Of a DNA stretch of 64,000 bases, positions 32,841 to 44,300 are shown piece by piece (position 1 is the first letter of the stretch; the number at the start of each line of letters is the position of its first letter). A program made the position numbers and the translations under genes. This stretch comes from Rhizoclosmatium globosum (taxonomy: Eukaryota > Chytridiomycota > Chytridiomycetes > Chytridiales > Chytriomycetaceae). The stretch is from contig MCGO01000019.1 of the NCBI GenBank assembly GCA_002104985.1, forward strand, positions 372,001 through 436,000, given 5' to 3'. The notes beneath the pieces are model-generated. The model made no database searches. It was not told the DNA's origin and saw only the letters and a list, made by a program, of their open reading frames with translations.

Positions 32841-32960
32841 CTTTAATTCATTGTCTATTTTGTTTCTCCCTGTTTCTCCTGAATCACAAAGAATGTTGCA
32901 TGGTTGCACAAAAGTCTCTCCGAAATCTGCCGATTAAAAAGATCAACGAAAAGAACAAGA

Positions 32961-33686
<726 letters not shown>

Positions 33687-33863
33687 AATACCGTCTTTAA
33701 TTTGTAAACGATTCGAATAAATCTTGTGTGCGTACTACATTACGAAACAAATACTGTCACTTACAAATGATATTTATGTACGGAATAATGATACAGAAGA
33801 TAAGACTGCAGGAACTCAGGAAAAATGAAATATGCAAACTGATAATACCCTCACAAACTCGCT

Positions 33864-35508
33864 TCATGCTTTGTAAACAGAATCCAAGTTACCCAGTAAA
33901 CCACTTCCCTCATCCATCGATAAGAAGTTATAAATATCCCCACTTCCTCCATTCAACTCCGGCGACGTTGTCACTTCAGCTGTAATTGTACCGTCTGTGC
34001 TTCTACAAGGTGAATCATCCTTCGTTGCAGCTCCGTTCGCAGCAAAATCGCCCGCATTCACGGATGGTAGGGCAAAAGACTCAAACGACATCAAACCGGC
34101 AGGCAAATTCCAGTTTCCTTGAACTGGAAACGTGCTCATATCAATCCCTGCTGCCGTGACACCAACCTGAGCACCCATCGGCACACCACCAAATTGATAC
34201 ATCATTCCACCATCCAACAAATTTCCTCCATACTGCTGACTTCCCGAAAACTGCATCAACAGAGGAGCCACAGACGCAGCACTAGCCTGATTACTGTTCA
34301 CATTCCCACTCAACCACTGATTCCACAACATATCCACATTCATGTTATCCATATATTCTCCCATACCAACATTCATTTCTGGCATCTTGTATTCATTGGG
34401 TGAAGTCGACGATGTGGAAACACCAAGTAAAGGGGAAATGTCGCCTCGGCTTGGAGTTGGCGCAGGACGAAGAGTGGAGGATCTTTCGCTTGGATTCTTG
34501 GGAATCTCGTGATAAATGACAGGACTCTTCTTTTTGCGATAAGGACGGACAGGGAGCGGTACAGTCATCTCGGCCGAAGCAACCATTGTGACTTTGGGCG
34601 ACATGAGCTCCTGTGGAATAACGTGGCCGGCTTGTTTTAGTTTCTGAATATGGCCTCTTGAGTGCTTGATGGCTGTGTCTGAACGAGGAAACGTCTGAAC
34701 GACAGGAGTTAGTGGAGGGTGTCAGCCAAAGTAACTCTCGCCAACTAACCATATGACAGTCAGGAAGAGAGCATTTGTAGGGCCTTTCACCATTATGGAT
34801 ACGAGCGTGACGAATCAAATGACCCCTTGCGAAAGAGATTGTCAAACTTCCGCCAATTTGTCGCAAACCCAAAACAAACACTCACTTGGATAGAAAGTCC
34901 AGACCACACCCAGCAACGTTACACCGATAATTTCTAGCCTTTGGTTCATCAGCTGTAGTCTCTCGTTCTTCACTAGACGGAGTTGGAATCTTGACTACGA
35001 CTTGAGCATCTGAGTCAGTGGAATATTTGTACTTTCGCTTCTTCTTTGATGGTAGTTCCGATCCAGGTACGCTCAAGCCAGTATTATTATTAACCAGTTG
35101 TTGGTGATATTGTTGAAAGGCCATCAGTTCAGGTGAGGTGAATGCGGTTCCGAAAGGTGCAGGACTTCCGGTCGAAGAATTAAGTCCTGACATCATGAGC
35201 GGCGTTTTAAACAACGAATCAGACAGATGCGCTGCTGGTTGAAGGAGGGAGGCTATGTTTGAACTGATTAATGACTGTGGGGGCAGCCCAGGCAAGAGAT
35301 GCTGACCTGCCATTGACATATTCTCCTTTTGAGTAAGAGGCGAAGTTTCGAGTGATTGATTGAGTAGGGATTGAAGAAACTGATGTGTGGAAGGGTCGTC
35401 TTCGTTGAAGTGGTTGTCCGATACTTGACCAGGGCCAATGTGGCTCATTGTTTGAAGAGGATCGTTGAAGTTAATGTTGCTGTGACTGCTGCTGCTGCTG
35501 CTCGACAT
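33864..35508 (-). CDS. Three-finger C2H2 transcription factor (paralogue A)
   Basis: Exons 35508-34886, 34825-34750 and 34694-33864, 509 residues. A Ser-rich N-terminus and a Gln/Ser/Pro-rich region precede a basic stretch (KKKRKYKY). Finger 1 is YRCNVAGCGLDFLSKGHLIRH-type, finger 2 follows HNGERPYKCSLPDCHMTFPRSD, and a helix QKLKQAGHVIP trails the fingers. The C-terminal activation-like region contains DMLWNQWLSGN. Both introns lie inside the finger domain. The start at 35508 is the first ATG of the Ser run; the frame is open further upstream to about 35589. Probably a DNA-binding regulator; targets unknown. Confidence 0.85.
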
Positions 35509-35976
35509 CGGAATAAATAAAGTTGCTTGAAGATGTCTAGGGCGGCTGCGTCTATTAGAAAGAATCGTGAGATTTGAATTTGACAGCAAATGTTTTCATC
35601 TCCCAGAGATCCCAAACACGAGAGCGATGGAACATACCTAATGCTGCCGGATTCTATCCAGGAAATGAATGCGTAGAGTACGAGGAAGTAGATTCGACGC
35701 GTCTCGATTTGATGCAGGTTTTTGTGGCCCGCTGGATTCTTGATCGACCCCCTGCTTCGACTAGGGGTCGGACACACAAACCCTGCACCAAACCTGTCAA
35801 GCCAAGCCCCATGGAGATAGAACCCGAAAAGAGGAGCCTCACAATTTGCTCAGGGGTAAGCCGGCACTTTAGAAAAGAAAATTGGTGATTCGTTTCTATT
35901 CTCACAAAGAACGTAACGAAATAAATAAATAAATAAAAGAATGCAATGAACAAGCTAGTTGGCTAAAAAAAGAAAT
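35509..35976. other. Intergenic between tandem zinc-finger paralogues
   Basis: No coding stretch I can support and no repeat beyond a short AAATA run near 35925. Likely promoter of paralogue A and terminator of paralogue B. Confidence 0.35.
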
Positions 35977-37087
35977 TCACATAGGCAGTTGGTTTCCAAC
36001 AGAGTGTTGAGGGCTAGCGTCTAATACCGGGAACTCGGGGACTCCGCGAAGTGCCCATTCATTTGAAATAGTATATCCAAAGGTATCCGTGAACAATGAC
36101 ACAGGATCAAGAGTGGTCATCTGTGGGAAAGCTGTACTGTTGAAGACGCCGTTCGTCGCCTCTCCGCTTGCGAGCTGATTCCACAAATCTAACATATCTG
36201 AGTCCGATTCGATGAGTTTAGAGGCTATCATATCCATATCAAAACCAAGAGGAAACGGGGTATGCGTAGTTTCAAGAAGCGGGGAAATAGGTCCATCAGT
36301 TATCGTCTTTGCTGAGTTTGACAACAAATCCTGTTGGCTTTGCAAAATTGGGACTGGAGATCGGCTCTCCTGACGATCGTGGGCTGAAATTGGGGGAGTA
36401 GATTCTTTCTTTCCCTTCTTCACTTTCAGAGCGCCATTTGCATAAGTTATTTGAGGATTGAGGAGATTGTCTGGAATTTGATGTCCAGCCATTTGCAGTT
36501 TCCTGATATGGTTGCGAGAGTGCTTGAGAGCTGTGTCGGATCGAGAAAATGTCTACTCAATATTCTTTAGAGAAAAATTACAGCCATTCAATACAACGCA
36601 CCATATCACAATGAGGAAGAGAGCATTTAAAAGGTCGTTCTTGAGTATGAATACGTTCATGGCGATGTAAATGACCCCTAGTTTTAGAGTATTAGCGTAA
36701 TTGGGTACATTTCAAATTCACTTACGCAGATGTAAATTCTTGTTCACAGCCATCTATAGTACAGCGATAGTGACGACGTTTGCTTTGAGGAGCATTGGCT
36801 GGAGTTGGATTGGTTGGATCCATAGTTCGTCGACTTTGAGGTCCGTCATATTGAAGAGCACCATATGGAGATATAACGTTCGAGTACATTGGTATAGATC
36901 CGTATCCAAAGTGGCTGAGGACTTCTGATGAGATTGGTGTTGAAGAATCCAGAGTTGCTATCAAATTTCTCTGACACATCAACAGACTTTCCATTCCTTC
37001 CACTTTTTGCGTTTTCGCGTCGCAGATTGTTTGGCTATAGTCTGAGCTGATGGTGACAGAAGTCGTAGGTGATACGGATGTAAGCAT
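35977..37087 (-). CDS. Three-finger C2H2 transcription factor (paralogue B)
   Basis: Exons 37087-36726, 36677-36602 and 36552-35977, 337 residues. Fingers: HYRCTIDGCEQEFTSAGHLHRH, then HTQERPFKCSLPHCDMTFSRSD, then the helix RKLQMAGHQIP. Exon 2 is exactly 76 nt as in paralogue A, both introns have the same position and phase, and the C-terminus shares DLWNQLASG with A's DMLWNQWLSG. This is a tandem duplicate. The first in-frame ATG is at 37087; the frame is open to 37147 without ATG, so an upstream exon may exist. Confidence 0.82.
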
Positions 37088-37147
37088 TTGACAGGTGCTC
37101 GAGTTGAATTTGATGGCGTCTAATACTTCGACACAGCGTGTATGCAA

Positions 37148-37540
37148 GTAGAAAAGATTATGGTTGTGGACTTCAGATAGAAGCTTTTGATGAAGAGGGT
37201 GCCAGCGGTGCTAATAAGCTCGGTCAAGCGGATGGCTCGCAATACTCAATGTGAATGCAACTACAATCTTGTTCGTCAATACGATTCTAGGACGATATGC
37301 GGTCGACGGTGCTGTGACGTAAATGGGACGCGTCGAAATGTTTGTGAGAATTTCTTGACAGGGGTCTTTTGAAACAGGGGGTCGTCCAGAAAATTGAAAA
37401 GATGGCTGGACTCAAATTTCAAAAAAGGCCCAATTTATAATATATGTTGGGTATTACATGGTCCGTTGAGCTCACACTGAATCATGTTCGAACAAAGGAA
37501 ATGCCATAGATTGTCCTCTGTATGAAAATCTTCTTTGCCA
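37148..37540. other. Divergent promoter region
   Basis: Between zinc-finger paralogue B and the Blh-type gene, which are transcribed away from each other. No gene or RNA seen. Includes TATAATATAT near 37436. Confidence 0.35.
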
Positions 37541-39004
37541 ATGCCGTCCAAAATGAGATCGAATACGATGACGGACGCACTTACAGGGTTACCAGAGCTT
37601 CCGATCAAGGTTTCAAAGCCACTTTCTCGCAGGGAAGTCAAGGTTAATGAGTATTCCACCATCCACATCCCAGCAAGGGACTCGTTGCGAAAGTTATCTA
37701 CCGGGCTAACTGTTATTGCGATCTTAACGTTTAACACCATACCTCACTCCATCTGCCAAAGTTACATTGAGCCACCGTTTATTCTCATGTGCTTGATAGT
37801 CTTTGGGCTGCCACACGGAGCAATCGATCATATACTATACTATCAAGTTTACAAAGAGGCGAGACCGATGACAGCTCTCGAAGTTGCAGGTTCGATGAGT
37901 CCTGAGGCAACATTCTTTGAGTCTTTCGGCAATGAGAAAAATTCACTCAGTATCTCGCGGAGATTAAAGATAGGACTATTTTACTTCAATTACTTTGCCA
38001 TTATGACAGGGTGGATGATAGGATGGGTTGAATTCCCATTGGTTTCGTTCTGGGCATTTCTTGCAACATCTGCATATCATTTTGGAGAAGTAAGTATTTT
38101 GGTCTATCGCTTTATGAATGACTTAATTATTTTCAAAAAGGGCGATTTAAACTATTTGCGACATTCTATACTAATTAGTCCAACGATCATGTACTTCTCA
38201 AGAGGTTTTTTTCTTGTCGGATCTATCGCGAGCGCTAAACCTGAAATCACACTTCCTATTATCGCATCAATGACTGGACTGAAGGACGCAAGCTCTCTTA
38301 TACCACAAGCAAACGCACTTCGTATCAGTTGTGTTGCACAATCTATTATACTGATTGGACTACACATTCTAGCCTATAAAAATAACTTTCTTGGCCTTAG
38401 CGAAAAGCAAGCGCTGACCAACTGCAGGCAGTGGTTACAAGAACTAGGCAAAACCACATTGTTTGTGATCCTCTTCAACGCTGTCAATCCACTTGTAGCA
38501 TTCGCAATATATTTTGCGTTCTGGCATTCTCTTGGATCGATTGTTGATGAAATCCTTTACTTAAAATCTCGGTGTAATGATTTATTCATGAAGTCCAAAC
38601 AACTCTCTCACCAACGCGACTCATCAGAGCAAAACACGATCTATGTTCACGATCTTTTCGTATTTTATCGTGCCGCTGCTCCGTATACTCTTCTGGCTGT
38701 TGTCGGAATGGCCTTGTTTTTCATACTCGACCCAACCCAAGCTTACGACGGAAGTCAAGAGACTCTCTGGAGTAAAATCACGGAGATTAAGCTCTGGTCT
38801 ATATATTTAGTCTCTATATCAGTGATTACAGGACCTCATATGTGGGTTATGAAGCTTGTGGCGGCATATTGGTTTCCGAGAGGACACGATTACAGCCATG
38901 CAGAAAAATATGACATTGACCCCCTTGGTTTAGAAAGCTGGGCTAAAGACTGGATAGTCGGAGGAGGTTGGTGGTGGGGGAGCCGGAAAATCAAACAAGG
39001 GTGA
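37541..39004 (+). CDS. Brp/Blh-family beta-carotene 15,15'-dioxygenase
   Basis: Brp/Blh enzymes cleave beta-carotene to retinal in membranes. Exons 37541-38089 and 38141-39004, 470 residues; the 51-bp intron is open in frame, so retention would insert 17 residues. All family histidine blocks are present: GLPHGAIDH near residue 90, SAYHFGE-GD (joined only after splicing), FAFWHSLGSIVDE near 310, and TGPHMWVMK near 410. There are eight or more hydrophobic helices. It is longer than the ~300-residue bacterial members because of an N-terminal extension and a loop before WHS. The product would supply chromophore for rhodopsins; none is in this window. Confidence 0.9.
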   Translation: MPSKMRSNTMTDALTGLPELPIKVSKPLSRREVKVNEYSTIHIPARDSLRKLSTGLTVIAILTFNTIPHSICQSYIEPPFILMCLIVFGLPHGAIDHILYYQVYKEARPMTALEVAGSMSPEATFFESFGNEKNSLSISRRLKIGLFYFNYFAIMTGWMIGWVEFPLVSFWAFLATSAYHFGEVSILVYRFMNDLIIFKKGDLNYLRHSILISPTIMYFSRGFFLVGSIASAKPEITLPIIASMTGLKDASSLIPQANALRISCVAQSIILIGLHILAYKNNFLGLSEKQALTNCRQWLQELGKTTLFVILFNAVNPLVAFAIYFAFWHSLGSIVDEILYLKSRCNDLFMKSKQLSHQRDSSEQNTIYVHDLFVFYRAAAPYTLLAVVGMALFFILDPTQAYDGSQETLWSKITEIKLWSIYLVSISVITGPHMWVMKLVAAYWFPRGHDYSHAEKYDIDPLGLESWAKDWIVGGGWWWGSRKIKQG

Positions 39005-40717
39005 TATGAAGAAGTGCAAAAAAACATATTTTAAGTAAACGATAGAATCATTTATTCTCTACAGGCTTCAAAATATACTAAAACATAGAGGTTCAACCTT
39101 TTTCGGTTTTAAGCCACACAAGGGGATCCATCGGCGCGAGCCTCCTCACCGATAGAGAGGTAGTAAGCACAGTCGTAGTCATCCCAGGAAGCGTTAGGGT
39201 AACAGTAGTAATCCATCTTGACGTTGTCGGAGTTAGGGTTGAGAGCCCAGAATGGGAAGGCAACATTGGCAAATCCGAGCAATGAGACAATCAAGGAAAC
39301 GAAACCGGAACTTCCGTCGAAGGCAGCTCCCATAACGTACAAGTACTTTTGGTAGAACTCCCTGTTCTTGATGAACAAGTATTGGGAAACGAAGGCGAGG
39401 AGAAGTGGGACAACAATGAAGACCTGTGGGTAACCAGCTGAACCAATCGAGAAGAAGATGGAGAAGTTGATCATGTGCCAGTACTTGGACTTGTAGATGT
39501 ACTTGTTGGCCAACCATGGGAAGAATGGAGCAGCAGCACCGATCAAGAAACACCACAAGAGACCCTCGTAAAGAGATCCAATACCGAAGAAACGCTGTGG
39601 ACCAATGGCTCCCCAAATACCTCCGGCAGAGTAGAAAGTCTGGTAACCGTTGTAAGCCCATTCTGGCTTGGTGAGCAGGGTCTTGTTCTCGAACATCATG
39701 AAGTAGGAAGCGGCAGTGGCAACGATGGCGTTCATGAAAGTTCCCCAGAACTGAGCGAAAACCATGGCGTATGGTGGAATGTGGAGGTATTGACCAAGCT
39801 TCAAGTCAGCAGTCAAGGCAAGAGCTTGGATCAAGTTGTTCGTTCCCCAGGACTTGAAGGCCATGACAGCAACGGTCTGTCCTGGAATCATGAGTCCAAT
39901 AACGAACTCAGTCAAGACGTTCAAGTACAAGGAGAATCCAGTGATGGCTGGAACGATACCGAATGGCAAGATACAGATGGCAACCAAGAAAATGTTGAAG
40001 AAATGGCCCACCATGGCATGTTGTATGGGGTGAAGAGGGAGACAAGGAGGCACCGACGGTGGTAACAGCCAAGAAAGCGAGGTAGGCCCAGTCTGGAACG
40101 TCTGGGTAAGCCTCCATCATCTTGACGTGCTTGTCAAGGGAATCAACCTCATCACGGACCTGACGGAAAGCGTTCATGGCTTGACGGTAAATGTCCTTTC
40201 CGTACCAGAGACCGACGTGGGAGATGGCAGCAGTGATGGACAAGAAGGAGCATCCGTAGACAAGAGCGAAGAAGGAAGTAATGTAAACTGGAGCAACATC
40301 GTTGTAGGCAGTGACGTTCAAGTCGTAGTTCTTGGTCTTGTCGAAGAAGAATCGTGGGGAACACGGGAACCTTGCTTCTTGGTACCATTCTTGTTTCCAA
40401 CGAACAAGTGTGGTGTGTTCAAAAGTGGGTTGTGGCGAACTGGGTCCTCAGAGATCTTCTCGTTCAAACCCCAGACATCGTTAACGTACATGAGCGGGGC
40501 AAGGATCCACTGGAAGAAGACGATACCAGACAACTGAACCATCAAAGCCCAGAATGGAGAAGTGAAGACGTAGGAACCAATGTAGGTCCAATCGAAGGTA
40601 ATACCCATAATACCGATACCGTTGCTATGAACATGTTAGAATCACGACGGGGTTGAACGCAAGAAACTTACTAGACAGATCCGGCAACAGTGTTGAACTT
40701 GGTCAAAACACCTGGAG

Positions 40718-40722
40718 CACCA
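40718..40722. repeat. Target-site duplication, left copy
   Basis: CACCA immediately before the 5' LTR. The same five bases follow the 3' LTR at 51767-51771. Five-bp duplications are normal for copia integrases. Confidence 0.9.
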
Positions 40723-41263
40723 TGTGAGATATACTGCTTATCTTCTACAATTCCTTTCCGGGTTATCTTTCTTCTCTCTAGTTTCCAGTCCACTCAGTGT
40801 CTCACAGTCCACTTGGTGCCTCCCACTATTTTTACACCAAGTGAAAGTCCATTTAATCACTCCATTTAATCATTCCTTAAATCTCTCCCTTTCCCTTGAG
40901 TGTATAAGAAGCAAGGGACTCCCCTCTTGATACTGGTATCTACCAGTTTGTCATTTGGGTTCTCGTCGCCTTGCCGCATCTGTTGCTTACCTTATTGCAA
41001 CAACACTCAGGGTAATTCTCTTTTGTTTGTAAATGATTCTCTTATTATCGAAGTTCTAAATATAATCGATCTACCAGTTTGTCATTTGGGTTCTCGTCGC
41101 CTTGCCGCATCTGTTGCTTACCTTATTGCAACAACACTCAGGTTTGTCATTTGGGTTCTCGTCGCCTTGCCGCATCTGTTGCTTACCTTATTGCAACAAC
41201 ACTCAGGCCACGAACCAAATTACAAGCATTACTATTACGAGCTTCGTCTCCGAGGTTCTCATT
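40723..41263 (+). repeat. 5' LTR (541 bp)
   Basis: Starts TGTGAGATATAC and ends GGTTCTCATT. Ends were set by the perfect CACCA duplication, which makes the 3' terminus CATT rather than the canonical CA. Near-inverted ends TGAGA/TCTCA lie two bases in. Contains a triplicated 65-bp segment (40947-41207). Confidence 0.92.
40947..41207 (+). repeat. Three 65-bp repeats inside the LTR
   Basis: The segment TTTGTCATTTGGGTTCTCGT...CACTCAGG occurs at 40947-41011, 41078-41142 and 41143-41207 with no difference that I can see. Copies 1 and 2 are separated by 66 bp that begin GTAATTC and end CTACCAG, like a short intron. The word CTACCAG also precedes copy 1. The same arrangement is in the 3' LTR (51450-51710). 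Confidence 0.85.
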
Positions 41264-41350
41264 GATTAAGAGTCTCAACAGCTCTACACCTCGCTTCTAT
41301 TTGCTGGATTACTCTTTGTCTTTGCTCGACTCCAGCCTTCTCTTCTTACA

Positions 41351-44300
41351 ATGTCCACTCGAACCAACACTGTTCCAGCTGGAAAATTGTCTCGCGCCAA
41401 TGCAGCCACTCACTTTCACAAATTCCTTCAGACAGCCAGTTTTGCACTCAATGCTCTGGAACCTGGAAAGGGTATGGTGCGGCCAAATCATCTCAATGCC
41501 AAGGGAATGGATCGTTTTACCACTGATTTTCCAGCCCCAACTGCGGCTGAATTCCCAGCAACTCGAATTGCAGCAGTTGCTGCTGTGGTAGCTGTTGGTG
41601 CCCCTGGTGATGCCAACTACCAACCAGCTTTACCTTCAATCCCAGCTCGTGAAGATTGGAAAGATCTCAACACTCAGACTATGATTCACAATCAATATAA
41701 TGATATTCTTCGTGGTGGACTGGTGAAGTTTCTTGATGACGATCTGGCAAAGTATTTTGTGGTGAATCCAGCGAATCCTCAAACGCCACATCAACAATGG
41801 ACAACTTTTCTCCGTGAAATTGACCATCATACCACGTCTAGTATTGATACTCGAAAGGCTTTGATGGATCGCCCAAAGCAACTATCTCATGAATCTGCAC
41901 TCCAATACATGGAAAGACTTGCTCAAGTCCAATATGAGTTATCTTTGGATGGTTTCCCAGCAGCCGCTGATATTAATGTCACTCAAACAAGATGGGGTGA
42001 AAGAGCACGTCTTGGTCTTCATCCTGACAGTGCTGTGGACTTGGTCGATTCATTCCGTCGCAATGTTGACAATGCTGGTGTTGCTGCTCCTCGCAATACT
42101 ATTGTGGAAATGGTTGATTTTCTGGCTGCAAGATCTGCATTCCTCAAACAGCTTGCTGCACAACGTGGAGACGATGACACTCGTCAAGTAGGTTCAGCTC
42201 TTCAAGCAAACACTTCCTCTCAGTCTACTGTGCAACCATTGTCACAACATCATCATGTCACTTCTGGTCAGCGTTCAGGTGGCCGTGGCCAACGTGATCG
42301 TGATGCTCGCGATAGAGATCCCAATGAAGTCTTTGTCAGAAACTTACCCCCTGGAATTTCTGAGGAAGCAGTGAAGAATGCAATGTCTCGATTTGGTCCA
42401 ACAGGACGAGTGTCCCTTGGTCAAGGAAAGACTCTTGGCCTTGGTTGGGTTACTTTCTCTACAGCTGCTGGAGCGGCAGCAGCTATTGCGTGTAAAACTA
42501 TGGCTATTGGGAGACTGGATCAGCAAGGCAAGCCTCTTCCACTGGTGATGGTCAAGTCAGTTGCTCAACCAGGAAGAAATACAGGTGGCAGCAACTTGGG
42601 AGGAGCATTTGTGGTCATCGAAATAAACAACGATATTGATGCCTACTCTCTTGTCTCAACCAAAACTATAACTGTCAATGTTGACTCTGCAGCAACTGGA
42701 TCCCTTGGAAATGATCCAATGTTTGATGTATCCTCGCGCTCAGCCACTGTTTATGGAGGAATCAGCGGTGCAAAGATTGTTGGTCCTGGGAGAGAAGGAG
42801 TAATTTCAGGCACCACAGCAATCTCTGAGATATATACAACACCTCCAATTGAGTATATACCTGCAGCCAACCATAATCTTCTCAGTGTCTGGGACATAAC
42901 AACTAAGAACAAGTTTGATGTGCTATTTGGTCACAACGATATGTCAGTCAATATTGGTCACTTTCCTGCAAACAAATCTCGTACTGTAGTTGCAAAAGGT
43001 GTTGGAGACAAAGGACTTTTTCCACTTGTGATCAAATCACCTGTTAATCCAACCAACAATCTTGGACTAGCTGCTGCAAAGAAACCTAAGCCTCAGATTT
43101 TCTCTACTCAAAATCATATTTGGCACAATCGCACTCATATTGGTGATGGTCAGCTGGAGAGAACTTTTCGTCTCAAGGCTGTGGATGGTCTTGATCTTGA
43201 TGCTGAAGTACTGGTGAATGGGTCTTGTCCCTGTGAGGCATGTATTCTTGGAAAACTGCCCCGTTTACCACATTCTAGATCTAAAGGAGCACAATATGTC
43301 CCAGATGATCTCCTGGCAGTCGTAACTATGGATCTAATGGTATTTTCAAATGTCTCACTTGGAGGTAGTAAATATTGGATATCGTTCACTGTTCCAAACG
43401 CACTTGGGTATCGCTTTGGGTTTGGAGTAGACAGTAAAGGCAAAGCTGCAAAACATTTGCAATGGTCCTGGAAATGGTTGGAACGAACAACTGGACAGAA
43501 AGTGAAATCATGGTTTCTGGACAAAGGTGGTGAAAACCACCCTCAATGGTTTCTGGACATGTGTGAGGAGAATGGTGTGTCATTCATCAACACTGGTACA
43601 GCAGAGCCTGAATCTTTGGGTATGGAGGAAGGCTGGCATGGCATTGCAATGGGCAGACACCGTGCTCTACAAATAAGGGCAAACGCTCCTACCAATCTTT
43701 GGGTTGATGGAATGAACAACCAGTGCCAAATCTACAACAGTTTCCTCCACAGTGATCACACTATCACCCCTCATCAAGCACTCTTTGGAAAGAAGCCAAC
43801 AGTTCGCGATCTTAAGACAATGTTCCAGACAATGTACATTCGTGTATTACCCAAGAACTACATAGATGGGAAAGTCAGTCCACGTGCTGTCCGAGGACGC
43901 TACATTGGCCACTCCAACTATCCATGGCAACCTCGCCGGGAACATCCAGGATACCGATGTCTTACCGTTGATAATGATGCCACATCCATCATGGTAGGAA
44001 GGGATGTGTATTTCAGGGAAGATCACTTCCATCCCGGAACTCATGAACCTCTTTCTGCACCTATTCGATCTCTCAGCTGGTCTGACTTCAGAGATGACAC
44101 TGGATTTCCTCATGACCCTGAAACCATTCAAGACAACTTGGAACGCCGACGATCATGGGGGGTGCTTACGAATGATGAAACATCTGAATCAGTTGTCATC
44201 AATGAAGTAGAGAGAGATGTATCTTCAACTGCAACACAACCTCACGCAATCTTATCTCCAACACCATCCCTTGATCAACCATCAACACCATCAGATTATG

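Noticed and set aside
40724..41265. Open frames in the LTRs, repeated identically at 51227-51770
   Set aside because: Non-coding regulatory repeats; the frames exist only because the LTR is short and low in stops.
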